DNA of 64,000 nt, taken from positions 1,426,001-1,490,000 of the forward strand of contig NZ_CP013481.2 in the NCBI RefSeq assembly GCF_001465595.2. The letters are read 5' to 3'. Made by a program: the position numbers and the translations under genes. Positions 45,508 to 54,113 of this stretch are shown here, in pieces. The notes beneath the pieces were generated by a model that saw nothing but the letters and a program-made list of their open reading frames with translations, had not been told where the DNA came from and searched no databases. Positions within the stretch are counted from its first letter, which is position 1. Each line of letters begins with the position of its first letter. This DNA comes from Pandoraea apista (GTDB lineage Bacteria; Pseudomonadota; Gammaproteobacteria; Burkholderiales; Burkholderiaceae).

Positions 45508-45858
45508 ATGACGCTATCCGAACCGATCTGGCTGCACGTATGCGACGTCGATGCGATTCCGCGTCTGGGCACGCGCGTGTTGCGGCATGCGAGTGGTGAC
45601 ATCGCGCTCTTTCGCACCGAGAGCGATAACGTTTTCGCGTTGCGCGACCAGTGCCCGCACAAAGGCGGCGCGCTGTCGCAAGGCATTGTGCATGGCGAGA
45701 AGGTCACGTGTCCGCTGCATGCCTGGAACATCGATCTGACGACCGGCGAGGCGTGCGCTCCCGATGTGGGTTGCGCGCAGCGCTTTCCCGTGCGGATCGA
45801 CGCCGGTGAGGTGTACCTCTCGCTCGACGAGGCGGTGCAGGCCACCGCCGCCGCCTGA
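45508..45858 (+). CDS. nirD: Nitrite reductase [NAD(P)H] small subunit
   Basis: A 116-aa Rieske-like NirD subunit. It binds a Rieske-type cluster through C49-P-H51 and C68-P-L-H71, both motifs intact (NirD proteins vary here). The ATG at 45508 follows GAGGAG that overlaps the nirB stop, so it is coupled to nirB. It stabilises or feeds electrons to NirB. It is followed after 26 bp by nasA. Confidence 0.94.
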   Translation: MTLSEPIWLHVCDVDAIPRLGTRVLRHASGDIALFRTESDNVFALRDQCPHKGGALSQGIVHGEKVTCPLHAWNIDLTTGEACAPDVGCAQRFPVRIDAGEVYLSLDEAVQATAAA

Positions 45859-45884
45859 TTCTCTCTCCACCGCCGGAGCGCCCT

Positions 45885-48602
45885 ATGACCACCATGACGC
45901 GAACGACCTGTTGCTACTGCGGCGTGGGGTGCGGCATGCTTGTCGAGAGCGACGGTGAGCGTATTGTCGGTGTGCAGGGCGATCCGGCGCATCCGGCGAA
46001 TTTCGGACGTCTGTGCAGCAAAGGCATGACGTTGCCGCTCACTGCGCAGTCGCTGGCCGGCCGTGTGCTGATGCCGGAGCTTCGCCACACGCGCGAGGCG
46101 GCGCGCGCACCTGCGACGTGGAACGACGCGCTCGAAACCGTGGCCTCGCGCTTTGCCGACGTCATCCACCGTCACGGGCCGGACGCCGTAGCGTTCTATG
46201 TGTCGGGGCAGTTGCTGACCGAGGACTACTATGTCTTCAACAAGCTGGCCAAGGGGTTGGTGCGCACCAATAACATCGATACGAACTCGCGGCTGTGCAT
46301 GTCGAGTGCCGTGAGCGCTTACAAGATGGCGTTCGGCGCCGATGGGCCGCCGACATGCTATGACGATCTCGAAGCCGCCCGCACGGTGCTCTTCGCGGGC
46401 AGCAACATGGCCTACGCGCATCCGGTGCTGTTCCGTCGGTTGGAAGCGGCGAAGGCGGCCGATCCGTCGATTCGCTGGATCGTCGTGGACCCGCGTCGCA
46501 CCGACACGGCGGCAATGGCCGATCTGCATCTGGCTATCGAGCCGGGCACCGATGTCGCGCTTTTTCACGGCATGCTGCATCACCTGATATGGGAAGGGCG
46601 CATTGATCGGCGATACATCGATGCGCATACGCAAGGGTTCGACGCGCTCAAGCAAGTGCTGCGCGCCTATCCACCGCAACTCGCGGCGGATATTTGCGGC
46701 ATTGAAGAGTCCGCGTTGCGGCAGGCGGCGGACTGGTTCGGCGAAAGCCCGGCCGCGCTGTCGCTTTACTGCATGGGGCTGAATCAGTCGAGCCATGGCA
46801 CGGAGAAGAATCTCGCCCTCATCCATTTGCATCTGGCCACCGCGCAGATCGGCCGCGCGGGCGCCGGGCCGTTCTCGCTCACCGGGCAACCCAACGCCAT
46901 GGGCGGCCGCGAAGTGGGCGGGCTGGCAACGATGCTCGCTGCGCACCGCGAGATCGGCAACGCGGCGCACCGCGCGGAAGTCGAGCGGCTATGGGGTGTG
47001 CAGGGGCTCTCGGACAGGCCGGGCCTGCCCGCTGTCGAGATGTTCGACGCCGTGCGCGACGGCCGTATCAAGGCAATCTGGATCGCTTGCACGAACCCTG
47101 TGCATTCGATGCCCGACAGCGAGCGCGTGCGTGAGGCGCTGGCCAAGGCGGAATTCGTTGTGGTGCAAGAGGCCTTCCATCAGACCGATACCGTGCCATA
47201 TGCCGATGTGCTGCTGCCCGCATCGAGTTGGGGCGAGAAGGCGGGCACGGTTACGAACTCGGAGCGTCGTATCTCGCGTGTGCGGGCAGCCGTGCCGGCC
47301 CCGGGCGCGGCGCGCGCAGACTGGTGGATTGCCGGCGAGGTTGCTCGTCGTCTCGCGCCGAAGCTCGGTGCCTCGCCGGCGCCGTTCGCGTTGTCTGGCG
47401 TCGAAACGATTTTCGAGGAGCACCGTTCGCTGACCGTGGGGCGCGATCTGGATATCGGTGGCATCGATTACGCGCTGCTCGACGCTCGCGGCCCCCAGCA
47501 GTGGCCGTTTCCGTCAGGCGCATTGCATGGACAGGCGCGCCGGTATGAGAACGGCGTGTTCGCCACCGTCGACGGGTGCGCACGTTTTCATGCGTTCGAC
47601 TATCACCCCGTTGCCGAGCCGATCAATGCCCGACACCCGATGCGCCTGATTACCGGGCGCCTGCGCGATCAGTGGCACGGCATGAGCCGCACGGGGCGGG
47701 TGGGGCAGTTGTTCGAACACGCTCCCGAACCCGCACTGACGATGCACCCGGCCGATGCCGCGCGACGCAGCTTGCGCGCGGGCGATTTCGTGCGCCTGTC
47801 CAGCCGTCGCGGCGAGCGGGTGCTGATGTTGAACGTGAGTGAAGACGTTGCGTCGGGCACGGTTTTCGTCCCCATGCACTGGAGCGGGCAGTTCCTCGGG
47901 GGCGGCGGCGTGAACGATACGACCCTCAGTGCCGTAGATAAATACTCGAATCAGCCGGAGTTGAAGCACGCCGCCGTGCGCGTCGATCCGCTCACGCTGC
48001 CGTGGCGCGTGGCGGCGGTGCGTCGCGGCGACGCGCTGCAATTGCACGCGGCGGTACAGCCGTTGCTGGCGGAGCGGCGTTTCGCGATGGTTCGTCTGGA
48101 GGGCGACGACCGGATTGTGGTCGCCGCGGCCGACGATCAGCCCGATGCCGTTTGGCTCGAACGTTTGCACGCTGCGTTGGCGCTGCCGCGTGACGCGTCG
48201 TTGCTGGAGTATCGCGACGCACGCCGGGCAATGACCAAACGCGTGGCGTGGCGCGACACATGGATCGACGGCGTACTGGTGGCGGGGAGCGAGGCGGATG
48301 TCGCCGCGTCGGCGTCGCTGCTCGCGCGCGTGCGGGAAACGTCACCGTGGACACGCGCACGCCACGCGGTTTTCGTGGCGGACAGCGGGCCGGTTACGCC
48401 GCGCGATCGCACCGTATGTCAGTGCAAATCGGTCGCGGCGTCGAGCATCGAAGCCGCGATTTGCGCGGGCGCCGACGTTGCACAACTCAAAGCGAAACTC
48501 GGTTGTGGCACCGTTTGCGGCTCGTGCGTGCCGGAGTTGCGTCGCATGTGTGCGGCAGCGGACAAGCCGGCCGCGCAGCCCATGGCGACGAACGCCGTTT
48601 GA
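45885..48602 (+). CDS. nasA: Assimilatory nitrate reductase catalytic subunit
   Basis: A 905-aa molybdenum enzyme reducing nitrate to nitrite in the cytoplasm. The N-terminal [4Fe-4S] ligands are C9/C12/C16 (CCYCGVGCGM) and LCSKG near residue 43. The Mo ligand is expected to be the Cys in NSRLCMSSAV, the nitrate reductase signature, and GPFSLTGQPNAMGGREVGGL marks the molybdopterin region. A C-terminal BFD-like [2Fe-2S] domain (residues ~840-890: VCQCK, then GCGTVCGSC) is fused, as in NasA of Klebsiella. There is no Tat signal. No nasC-type flavoprotein is present in the window, so its electron donor lies elsewhere or is NirB. Confidence 0.96.
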   Translation: MTTMTRTTCCYCGVGCGMLVESDGERIVGVQGDPAHPANFGRLCSKGMTLPLTAQSLAGRVLMPELRHTREAARAPATWNDALETVASRFADVIHRHGPDAVAFYVSGQLLTEDYYVFNKLAKGLVRTNNIDTNSRLCMSSAVSAYKMAFGADGPPTCYDDLEAARTVLFAGSNMAYAHPVLFRRLEAAKAADPSIRWIVVDPRRTDTAAMADLHLAIEPGTDVALFHGMLHHLIWEGRIDRRYIDAHTQGFDALKQVLRAYPPQLAADICGIEESALRQAADWFGESPAALSLYCMGLNQSSHGTEKNLALIHLHLATAQIGRAGAGPFSLTGQPNAMGGREVGGLATMLAAHREIGNAAHRAEVERLWGVQGLSDRPGLPAVEMFDAVRDGRIKAIWIACTNPVHSMPDSERVREALAKAEFVVVQEAFHQTDTVPYADVLLPASSWGEKAGTVTNSERRISRVRAAVPAPGAARADWWIAGEVARRLAPKLGASPAPFALSGVETIFEEHRSLTVGRDLDIGGIDYALLDARGPQQWPFPSGALHGQARRYENGVFATVDGCARFHAFDYHPVAEPINARHPMRLITGRLRDQWHGMSRTGRVGQLFEHAPEPALTMHPADAARRSLRAGDFVRLSSRRGERVLMLNVSEDVASGTVFVPMHWSGQFLGGGGVNDTTLSAVDKYSNQPELKHAAVRVDPLTLPWRVAAVRRGDALQLHAAVQPLLAERRFAMVRLEGDDRIVVAAADDQPDAVWLERLHAALALPRDASLLEYRDARRAMTKRVAWRDTWIDGVLVAGSEADVAASASLLARVRETSPWTRARHAVFVADSGPVTPRDRTVCQCKSVAASSIEAAICAGADVAQLKAKLGCGTVCGSCVPELRRMCAAADKPAAQPMATNAV

Positions 48603-48693
48603 TAGCGAAATTCCGGCGTTCGATCCCGAGCGCCACGACCCAACTTTGAATCGGGCGACATGCAGGACATCGAGGATTTGAGGGAGAACGATC

Positions 48694-49491
48694 ATGAAGA
48701 ACGGCAAGGTTACCCTGCTCAGCGCGGGCCCCGGCGCGCTCGATCTGCTCACACTGCGCGCGGCGCGCGTGCTCGGGGAGGCCGACGTATTGCTCGTCGA
48801 CGATCTGGCCAACCCCGAGATCGCCACGCTCGCACCCCAGGCCCGCGTAATTGCCGTGGGCAAGCGCGGCGGTTGCCGGTCGACCCCGCAGGCTTTCATC
48901 GAACGGCTGATGTGCCGCTTCGCGCGCACTGGCGCGCATGTCGTGCGCGTAAAGGGGGGCGACGCGCTAATGTTCGGGCGTGCCGGCGAAGAGATGTCGG
49001 CGCTTCGCAGCGCGGGTGTGCCAGTGGAGATCGTCAACGGGGTGTCGGCGGCCTTCGCGGCAGCGGCCGGTCTCGGCATGTCGCTCACGCATCGCGATCA
49101 CTGCGCGGGCGTGACCTTCGTGACCGCCCACCGGCAGGACGGCAGCTCGCCCAACTGGGCGGCGCTTGCCGCCACGGGCACCACGCTGGCGATCTACATG
49201 GGGGTGAATCGGGTCGAAGCGCTGGCCGAGACGTTGATGGCCCATCTCGACGCGACGACACCGGCGGCGGCTGTGCAGTGGGCCGGCACGCAGCAAGAGC
49301 GGCGACTCGTGACCTCACTGGGGCGTCTGGCGGCCGACGTGCGCGCCGGAGCCTTCGCCAGCCCGGCCATTCTGCTCGTGGGCGGCGCGGTCAGTGAGGC
49401 GGCGTTGACGGCACCGCCGCAGGCGTCCGGCATTGTGACCGGGCATGCGTCTGGCGATATCGCGCCGGACGTCATCGCGCAGGCGGCCTGA
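48694..49491 (+). CDS. cobA: Uroporphyrinogen-III C-methyltransferase (SUMT)
   Basis: A 265-aa SUMT that makes precorrin-2 from uroporphyrinogen III with two S-adenosylmethionine. It has VTLLSAGPGALDLLTLRAAR at the start (SAM-binding loop), VVRVKGGDALMFGRAGEE and the VNGVSAAFAAAAGLGMSLTH segment. In this operon it supplies siroheme precursor for NirB. It is a single-domain CobA, not the CysG fusion, so dehydrogenase and chelatase steps come from another gene. Starts 91 bp after nasA. Confidence 0.94.
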   Translation: MKNGKVTLLSAGPGALDLLTLRAARVLGEADVLLVDDLANPEIATLAPQARVIAVGKRGGCRSTPQAFIERLMCRFARTGAHVVRVKGGDALMFGRAGEEMSALRSAGVPVEIVNGVSAAFAAAAGLGMSLTHRDHCAGVTFVTAHRQDGSSPNWAALAATGTTLAIYMGVNRVEALAETLMAHLDATTPAAAVQWAGTQQERRLVTSLGRLAADVRAGAFASPAILLVGGAVSEAALTAPPQASGIVTGHASGDIAPDVIAQAA

Positions 49492-49506
49492 CGCGTTATC
49501 TCCTTT

Positions 49507-50178
49507 ATGGCCATGACCCCTCGCGACCCCCGCCCGCCTGCCGACCCTGCGGCTTCTGCGCCCGCTGCGACGCCCGATGTCGAGACGGGCGGGACGCAGG
49601 GCATGTTGCGCGTGTTGCTCGTGACCGACACCGACAAGCCGATTGGCGAGTTGCGAGTCGAACTCGCGCGTCTGGGCTGCGAGATGCTGGCGGAAGTCGC
49701 CAAACCGCAGGCGTTGCCGCGCGTGGTGGAGAGTGAGCGCCCGGACGTGGTCATCATCGATACCGAATCGCCGTCGCGCGACACGCTCGAACAACTTGCC
49801 GTGATGAATGCGGCCGCGCCGCGCCCCGTGCTGGTGTTCTCTGCCGACGGCAATCAGTCGCTGATTCGCGCGGCCGTGGATGCGGGTGTCACGGCGTACT
49901 CCGTGGAAGGGCTCGCCGCCGACCGGCTCGCTCCGATTCTCGAAGTCGCGCTCGCGCGTTTCGCTCATGAGGAGAAGTTACGGGCCCGGCTGGTCAAAGC
50001 CGAGAGCGAACTGGCCGACCGCAAGCTGATCGACCGCGCGAAGCGCCTGCTCATGGATCGACGCAGGATTTCCGAGCAGGAGGCCTATGCCATTCTGCGC
50101 AAACGGGCGATGGATCAGGGCGAGAAGCTCGTCGAGGTGGCACGCCAACTCGTCTCGATTGCCGAATTACTGGGGTAG
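49507..50178 (+). CDS. nasT: NasT-type antiterminator with ANTAR domain
   Basis: A 223-aa regulator. After a ~32-residue Ala/Pro-rich N-terminus, a receiver-like domain starts at MLRVLLVTDTDKPIGELRVE, with DVVIID as the acidic pocket strand. The C-terminal ANTAR RNA-binding domain is LADRKLIDRAKRLLMDRRRI then SEQEAYAILRKRAMDQG. The true start may be the Met at 49603. It should bind the hexaloop hairpin of the nirB leader and prevent termination; NasS should hold it inactive without nitrate. It lies 16 bp after cobA and just before nasS. Confidence 0.93.
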   Translation: MAMTPRDPRPPADPAASAPAATPDVETGGTQGMLRVLLVTDTDKPIGELRVELARLGCEMLAEVAKPQALPRVVESERPDVVIIDTESPSRDTLEQLAVMNAAAPRPVLVFSADGNQSLIRAAVDAGVTAYSVEGLAADRLAPILEVALARFAHEEKLRARLVKAESELADRKLIDRAKRLLMDRRRISEQEAYAILRKRAMDQGEKLVEVARQLVSIAELLG

Positions 50179-50187
50179 ACACAGCTC

Positions 50188-51366
50188 ATGTCGACGTCAT
50201 CATGGTTGGCTTCCGATGCGCAATCGCCAAACGGTGCACCGGAGAAGCGTCATTTGCGCGTGGGGTTCGTCGCGTTGTCCGACGCCGCGCCGCTGGTCGT
50301 GGCGAAGCGTCTGGAACTGGGGCACGAGCATGGGTTGACGCTGGAGTTGAGCCGGGAATCCTCGTGGGCTGCCGTGCGCGACAAGTTACTCACCGGCGAG
50401 CTGGATGCAGCGCATTCGCTGTACGGTCTCGTGTACGGTGTGCAATTGGGCATAGGCGGACCGCGCGAGGACATGGCGGTGCTCATGGTGCTCAATCGCA
50501 ATGGACAGGCCGTGACGGTGACGCCGCAACTCGCCGACGCGATGGCGCGCACCGGCGATTTGCGCGACGCGCTCGCGTCGCTGGGGCGCAAGCCGGTCTT
50601 CGCGCAGACGTTCCCGACGGGCACGCATGCGATGTTTCTCAATTACTGGCTGGCCGCGCAAGGTATCGATCCGCTCGCCGAGGTCTCGAGCATCGTGATT
50701 CCTCCGGCCCACATGGTTGCCGCGATGGAAGAGGGCGGCCTCGACGGCTTTTGCTGCGGAGAGCCCTGGCACGCAGTGGCGCAGGCGCGTGGATTGGGAC
50801 GTACGGTCGCGGTGTCGAGCGACATCTGGCCGAATCATCCCGAGAAGGTGCTCGCGTGCCGCCGGGATTTCGTGACCCGTTACCCGAAGACGGCACAGGC
50901 GTTGGTGCGCACGTTGCTCAGCGCGTGCCGCTGGCTGGATATGCCCGGGCATCGGGCGGAAGCGGCGGGGTGGCTGGCGGAGCCGGCATGGGTCGGTGCG
51001 CCGCGCGACCTGATTGCGGCGCGTCTGCTGGGCGATTTCGGGCGATTGCAAGGGCGGCACGCCTTGCTGGCGGTGAGTTTCTTCGACGAGGGGGCGGTGA
51101 ACTACCCGCATCCCTCGGATGGCATGTGGTTCATCTCGCAATATCGCCGATGGGGTATGGCGGGGGCTGAGGCGGTGGCAGAGGCCGCGCGCACAGCTGC
51201 CGAGGTGAATCAAACCGCGTTGTTCGAGGCGGCAGCCCGGGCGGAAGGCGTGCCGGTAGTGTCGTCGCCGGCCAGCGAAGTGCTTTGCGACGCAAAGGTC
51301 TGGGGGGCGGCAGAGGCCAGCGATCTGAATGCCTACGTTGAGGGATTTGCCATCCGAGCGCGGTGA
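50188..51366 (+). CDS. nasS: Nitrate sensor NasS (NrtA-like, cytoplasmic)
   Basis: A 392-aa NrtA/CmpA-like nitrate- or nitrite-binding protein without a signal peptide, which is the mark of NasS. It has RVGFVALSDAAPLVVAKRLE, the GELDAAHSLYGLVYGVQLGI segment, PPAHMVAAMEEGGLDGFCCG and EPWHAVAQ, all typical of this clan. It follows nasT by 9 bp. NasS and NasT form a complex that releases NasT when nitrate binds. Gene order nasT-nasS and their position at the end of the operon they control are less usual than a separate nasST pair. Confidence 0.92.
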   Translation: MSTSSWLASDAQSPNGAPEKRHLRVGFVALSDAAPLVVAKRLELGHEHGLTLELSRESSWAAVRDKLLTGELDAAHSLYGLVYGVQLGIGGPREDMAVLMVLNRNGQAVTVTPQLADAMARTGDLRDALASLGRKPVFAQTFPTGTHAMFLNYWLAAQGIDPLAEVSSIVIPPAHMVAAMEEGGLDGFCCGEPWHAVAQARGLGRTVAVSSDIWPNHPEKVLACRRDFVTRYPKTAQALVRTLLSACRWLDMPGHRAEAAGWLAEPAWVGAPRDLIAARLLGDFGRLQGRHALLAVSFFDEGAVNYPHPSDGMWFISQYRRWGMAGAEAVAEAARTAAEVNQTALFEAAARAEGVPVVSSPASEVLCDAKVWGAAEASDLNAYVEGFAIRAR

Positions 51367-51411
51367 GCGGTCGATAGATCGGTCGTCTTGTGTTGGGCTG
51401 GATCGGCAGAA

Positions 51412-51669
51412 TTACTGTGCGAGGGCGTCGCAGTCGCCGCCGCGCGCCTCACAGGCGCGCAGTGCGCGTTCCCGGTGGCGATGATGCAGGTTCAGGTGAT
51501 AGACGAGTGCGAGCAGCACGACCTGACGCGACACATTGGCGAGCATCGGCTCGATACCGGCGGCGCGGGCCAGCGCGCGGCGCAGGACCGGGTGCAGGCA
51601 GGCGAGCGCGAGGATCGCGAAGGAGCCGGGCACTGCGAGGAACGCGGCTAAAGCAATTTTCTTTTTCAT
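51412..51669 (-). CDS. Small hypothetical membrane protein
   Basis: An 85-aa open frame starting MKKKIALAAFLAVPGSFAIL: Lys-rich start, one strong hydrophobic segment, then a second helix (VLLALVYHLNLHHRHRERAL) and a His/Arg-rich tail ending with two Cys (RACEARGGDCD). The layout is that of a real small membrane protein. Ribosome site weak. It is convergent with nasS and I do not recognise a family. It could be spurious. Confidence 0.5.
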   Translation of the reverse strand: MKKKIALAAFLAVPGSFAILALACLHPVLRRALARAAGIEPMLANVSRQVVLLALVYHLNLHHRHRERALRACEARGGDCDALAQ

Positions 51670-51743
51670 GGCCGTCTGGTGTGGTGATGGCGTGCCGGTG
51701 TATGGGTGGCTTGCCTTCCGGAGACGGTTGAGGTTTGAACGGA

Positions 51744-51769
51744 AACCGGCGCACCTGTATGCGCCGGTT
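51744..51769. terminator. Inverted repeat, possible terminator
   Basis: AACCGGCGCA/TGCGCCGGTT form a perfect 10-bp stem with a 6-nt loop, followed by GCATCGTTTT on the plus strand. A weak T-run makes termination likely but not certain. The rest of 51670-51963 shows no gene. Confidence 0.6.
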
Positions 51770-51963
51770 GCATCGTTTTGGCGGGCGTCTCCTCCCGTCT
51801 CACTGCATGCGTTTCAGTCTAGAGACTCGCTCTGGTCCGATAAACACTCGAAACTGAAAGCGACTCTTGCATGGAGTGGGGAGAATCGGCCGGCAGCGCG
51901 CGGAGCGCGCCTTGTCGTGGGGCGTGAAGCGTAAATCAGGCCACGATCTGGCCTGTGCGCCAG

Positions 51964-52305
51964 TCACACCTTCTTGACGAATTCCGACTTCAGGCTCATC
52001 GCGCCGAAGCCATCGATTTTGCAATCGATATCGTGGTCGCCGTCGACCAGCCGGATGTTCTTCACCTTGGTGCCCACCTTGATCACGCCGGACGAACCCT
52101 TGAGCTTCAGATCCTTGATGACGGTGACCGTGTCGCCGTTCTGCAGCACGGTACCGGTGGCGTCGCGGTAGACACGTTCCGTGACCTCGGCCGGGGCGGT
52201 GTCTTGCGCCGACCATTCGTGCGCACATTCCGGGCAGATGTACAGACCTCCGTCTTCATAAGTGAATTCGGAGTTGCATTTCGGACAAGGGGGCAGTGCG
52301 CTCAT
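51964..52305 (-). CDS. phnA: PhnA/YjdM-family zinc-ribbon protein
   Basis: A 113-aa protein of the PhnA (YjdM) family. The N-terminal zinc ribbon is [20 protein letters not shown] followed by C, giving CPxC-x14-CPxC. The C-terminal domain has [20 protein letters not shown] and the [20 protein letters not shown] segment, typical of the family. Although named from the phosphonate locus, its real role is not settled. I chose the ATG at 52305; the frame is open to 52686 but the added part is not family-like. Single gene, no phosphonate genes nearby. Confidence 0.93.
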   Translation of the reverse strand: MSALPPCPKCNSEFTYEDGGLYICPECAHEWSAQDTAPAEVTERVYRDATGTVLQNGDTVTVIKDLKLKGSSGVIKVGTKVKNIRLVDGDHDIDCKIDGFGAMSLKSEFVKKV

Positions 52306-52428
52306 GTGGTGAAGTCCCTGAGAGGTGACGAAGACGGTAAGAGCGCGAGAGTATAACGCTGCGTGGCGAATTGTCCGGCGCACGGTCTCTGCTCTGCGCA
52401 GAATGAGGCGCCGCGCCGGCACGCGGAC

Positions 52429-52462
52429 ATCCCTAATGGATGTAAATCGACATAATAGGGAT
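52429..52462. promoter_or_regulatory. Operator-like nested inverted repeats
   Basis: ATCCCTA (52429-52435) and TAGGGAT (52456-52462) form an outer inverted repeat, and ATGT-AAATCG-ACAT forms an inner one. They lie in the gap between phnA and the divergent gene at 52567. A downstream GGCAATCCC tandem repeat (about 52531-52556) is also noted. No regulator can be assigned. Confidence 0.45.
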
Positions 52463-52566
52463 ACTTGAGCCGCCGACAATTGAAGCGCTGCGACAGGTCT
52501 GCGTGAGCGCCGCGCAAGGGCTGCGGCAATCCCGGCAATCCCGGCAATTCGCTTCCCGTCATCGAC

Positions 52567-52980
52567 ATGCACGACGAGACCCTTTTCCCGATCCGTACCG
52601 AGTGTCCGCCCGGTGCCTGCACCTGCGAGCGGGAGCGCCTCATGGAGGACCCCCACGGTGATCGCCGGATCTTGCGTTTGACACAAGCGGAAGAGAAGCG
52701 GCTGGTGGCGCGCATCGAATCGCTTACCAGTTACGCCGAGTTGCTGCGTCTGTCAGAGCGTATGCATGCCCAACTCGGCATTGTGCTGCGGATCGCGCCG
52801 AGTCTTAACGAAGTTCGCACGGTTCGGGGCATCGCTATCCAGTTGGAAGTCCAGCCCGGTCTCTGCCGGAAGACACATGCTGCGATTCCAGCGGCCATAC
52901 GCCGCTGTCTCGATCAGCGTCCCGAGATTGCCTATGCGATTCTGGACGCAGACGGCCTGTTCGGTGCCGACAGCCAATAA
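52567..52980 (+). CDS. Conserved hypothetical protein with N-terminal Cys motif
   Basis: A 137-aa cytoplasmic protein without transmembrane segments. It begins with a cysteine cluster [18 protein letters not shown], which could bind metal. A basic helix follows ([20 protein letters not shown]), then [20 protein letters not shown] and [20 protein letters not shown]. This resembles conserved hypothetical proteins of Burkholderiales that I recall only generally; function unknown. It is divergent from phnA across 261 bp. Codon use is ordinary. Confidence 0.75.
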   Translation: MHDETLFPIRTECPPGACTCERERLMEDPHGDRRILRLTQAEEKRLVARIESLTSYAELLRLSERMHAQLGIVLRIAPSLNEVRTVRGIAIQLEVQPGLCRKTHAAIPAAIRRCLDQRPEIAYAILDADGLFGADSQ

Positions 52981-53066
52981 TCGCTTGCGGGCGAGCCGTC
53001 GCAAATCCCTGGCCGCGTACAAGAAGGCCGATTCCAGCGCGATGCTGACGAGCTATGGCGCGGTGG

Positions 53067-53111
53067 TTGCCTAAGTTGCGATTCGCAACTATATTGGTTG
53101 CGTTGCGCAAC
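53067..53111 (+). promoter_or_regulatory. Promoter with tandem palindromic operators for the MarR-GNAT gene
   Basis: -35 TTGCCT (53067-53072), 17-bp spacer, -10 TATATT (53090-53095). AGTTGCG-ATT-CGCAACT (53074-53090) fills the spacer and GTTGCG-TTG-CGCAAC (53097-53111) covers the start site. Both contain GTTGCG-N3-CGCAAC and their centres are 22 bp apart, on one face of the helix. A repressor here would block RNA polymerase, so autorepression by the downstream MarR protein is likely. Confidence 0.82.
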
Positions 53112-53127
53112 TTATGTGGGATGACAC

Positions 53128-54096
53128 ATGGATCTCGTCGATCTGCCCGGCAAGCCCCGCGAAGCGGAGATTCTGGAACTCCGCGACTTTTCCCGCCGAT
53201 TGGTGCGTGAATTGGGTTTCATGCGCACGACGCTGGCCGACAGTGATCTTGCGCCATCGGCCGTGCACGCCATCATCGAAATCGGCGCTGCGCCAGGAAT
53301 CAGTGCGAAGGACCTCGGCAACATCCTCCGGTTGGACAAATCGAACACGAGCCGTCAGGTCGCCAAGCTCGAGGCCGGCGGTCTGGTCAAACGCGAGACC
53401 GCAAACGGCGATGCGCGCTCGTCCGAGCTTTATCTGACGGAGGCCGGGCAGAAGCTTCGGAAGAAAATCGATCGCTTTGCGACGGATCAGGTGTCCAGTG
53501 CGCTGCGACGGATCGTGCCGGCCGATCAGGCGGCGCTGGTTCGTTCTCTCGCACTTTATGCCGACGCGCTCGCGCAGGACAACGCCGCGCACGGCAGGGC
53601 AGACAGTGACGTGTCTGCCCAAATCGTGCAAGGGTATCAACCGGGCTGCATCGGCGACATTGCCAGCTTGCACGCCCGGTTTTACTCGGCGCATTGGGGC
53701 TTCGGCGCGTTCTTCGAGAAGAAAGTGGCGACGGAGCTTGCCGAATTCGCCGGTTCGCTGCCGGCCAACGGGAAGGCGTTATGGTGCTACGTCGAGAATG
53801 GCCGAACGCTCGCGTCTCTCGCCATTGACGGGAATGAGGCAACCGGCGTCGCGCATCTGCGATGGTTTATCGTCGACGACGCCCTGCGCGGTTCCGGTGT
53901 TGGACGGCAATTGATGTCGCAAGCGATGCGTTTCGTCGATGAGTACTTTCGCGAGACTTACCTGTGGACCTTCAAGGGGCTGGACGCCGCTCGCCATCTG
54001 TACGAGTCGTTCGGTTTTCGATTGGGCGACGAGTCCGAGGGCGAGCAATGGGGCACCAGGGTGGTCGAGCAACGGTTCTGGCGTCGCGCGGGGTGA
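53128..54096 (+). CDS. MarR-family regulator fused to a GNAT acetyltransferase
   Basis: A 322-aa two-domain protein. Residues ~15-150 are a MarR winged helix (GISAKDLGNILRLDKSNTSR; GDARSSELYLTEAGQ). Residues ~165-320 form a GNAT acyltransferase with the acetyl-CoA loop in LRWFIVDDALRGSGVGRQLM, and LYESFGFRLGDE near the end. MarR-GNAT fusions are a known architecture but their acetyl targets are mostly unknown. The promoter carries two operators that this protein is likely to bind. Single gene, 147 bp after the upstream hypothetical. Confidence 0.93.
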   Translation: MDLVDLPGKPREAEILELRDFSRRLVRELGFMRTTLADSDLAPSAVHAIIEIGAAPGISAKDLGNILRLDKSNTSRQVAKLEAGGLVKRETANGDARSSELYLTEAGQKLRKKIDRFATDQVSSALRRIVPADQAALVRSLALYADALAQDNAAHGRADSDVSAQIVQGYQPGCIGDIASLHARFYSAHWGFGAFFEKKVATELAEFAGSLPANGKALWCYVENGRTLASLAIDGNEATGVAHLRWFIVDDALRGSGVGRQLMSQAMRFVDEYFRETYLWTFKGLDAARHLYESFGFRLGDESEGEQWGTRVVEQRFWRRAG

Positions 54097-54113
54097 GTGC
54101 TGCCGACCGGCGT

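Noticed and set aside
44871..46970. A 699-codon minus-strand open frame opposite nirB, nirD and nasA
   Set aside because: The plus-strand genes show full catalytic motifs; the antisense frame has shadow composition and no domain.
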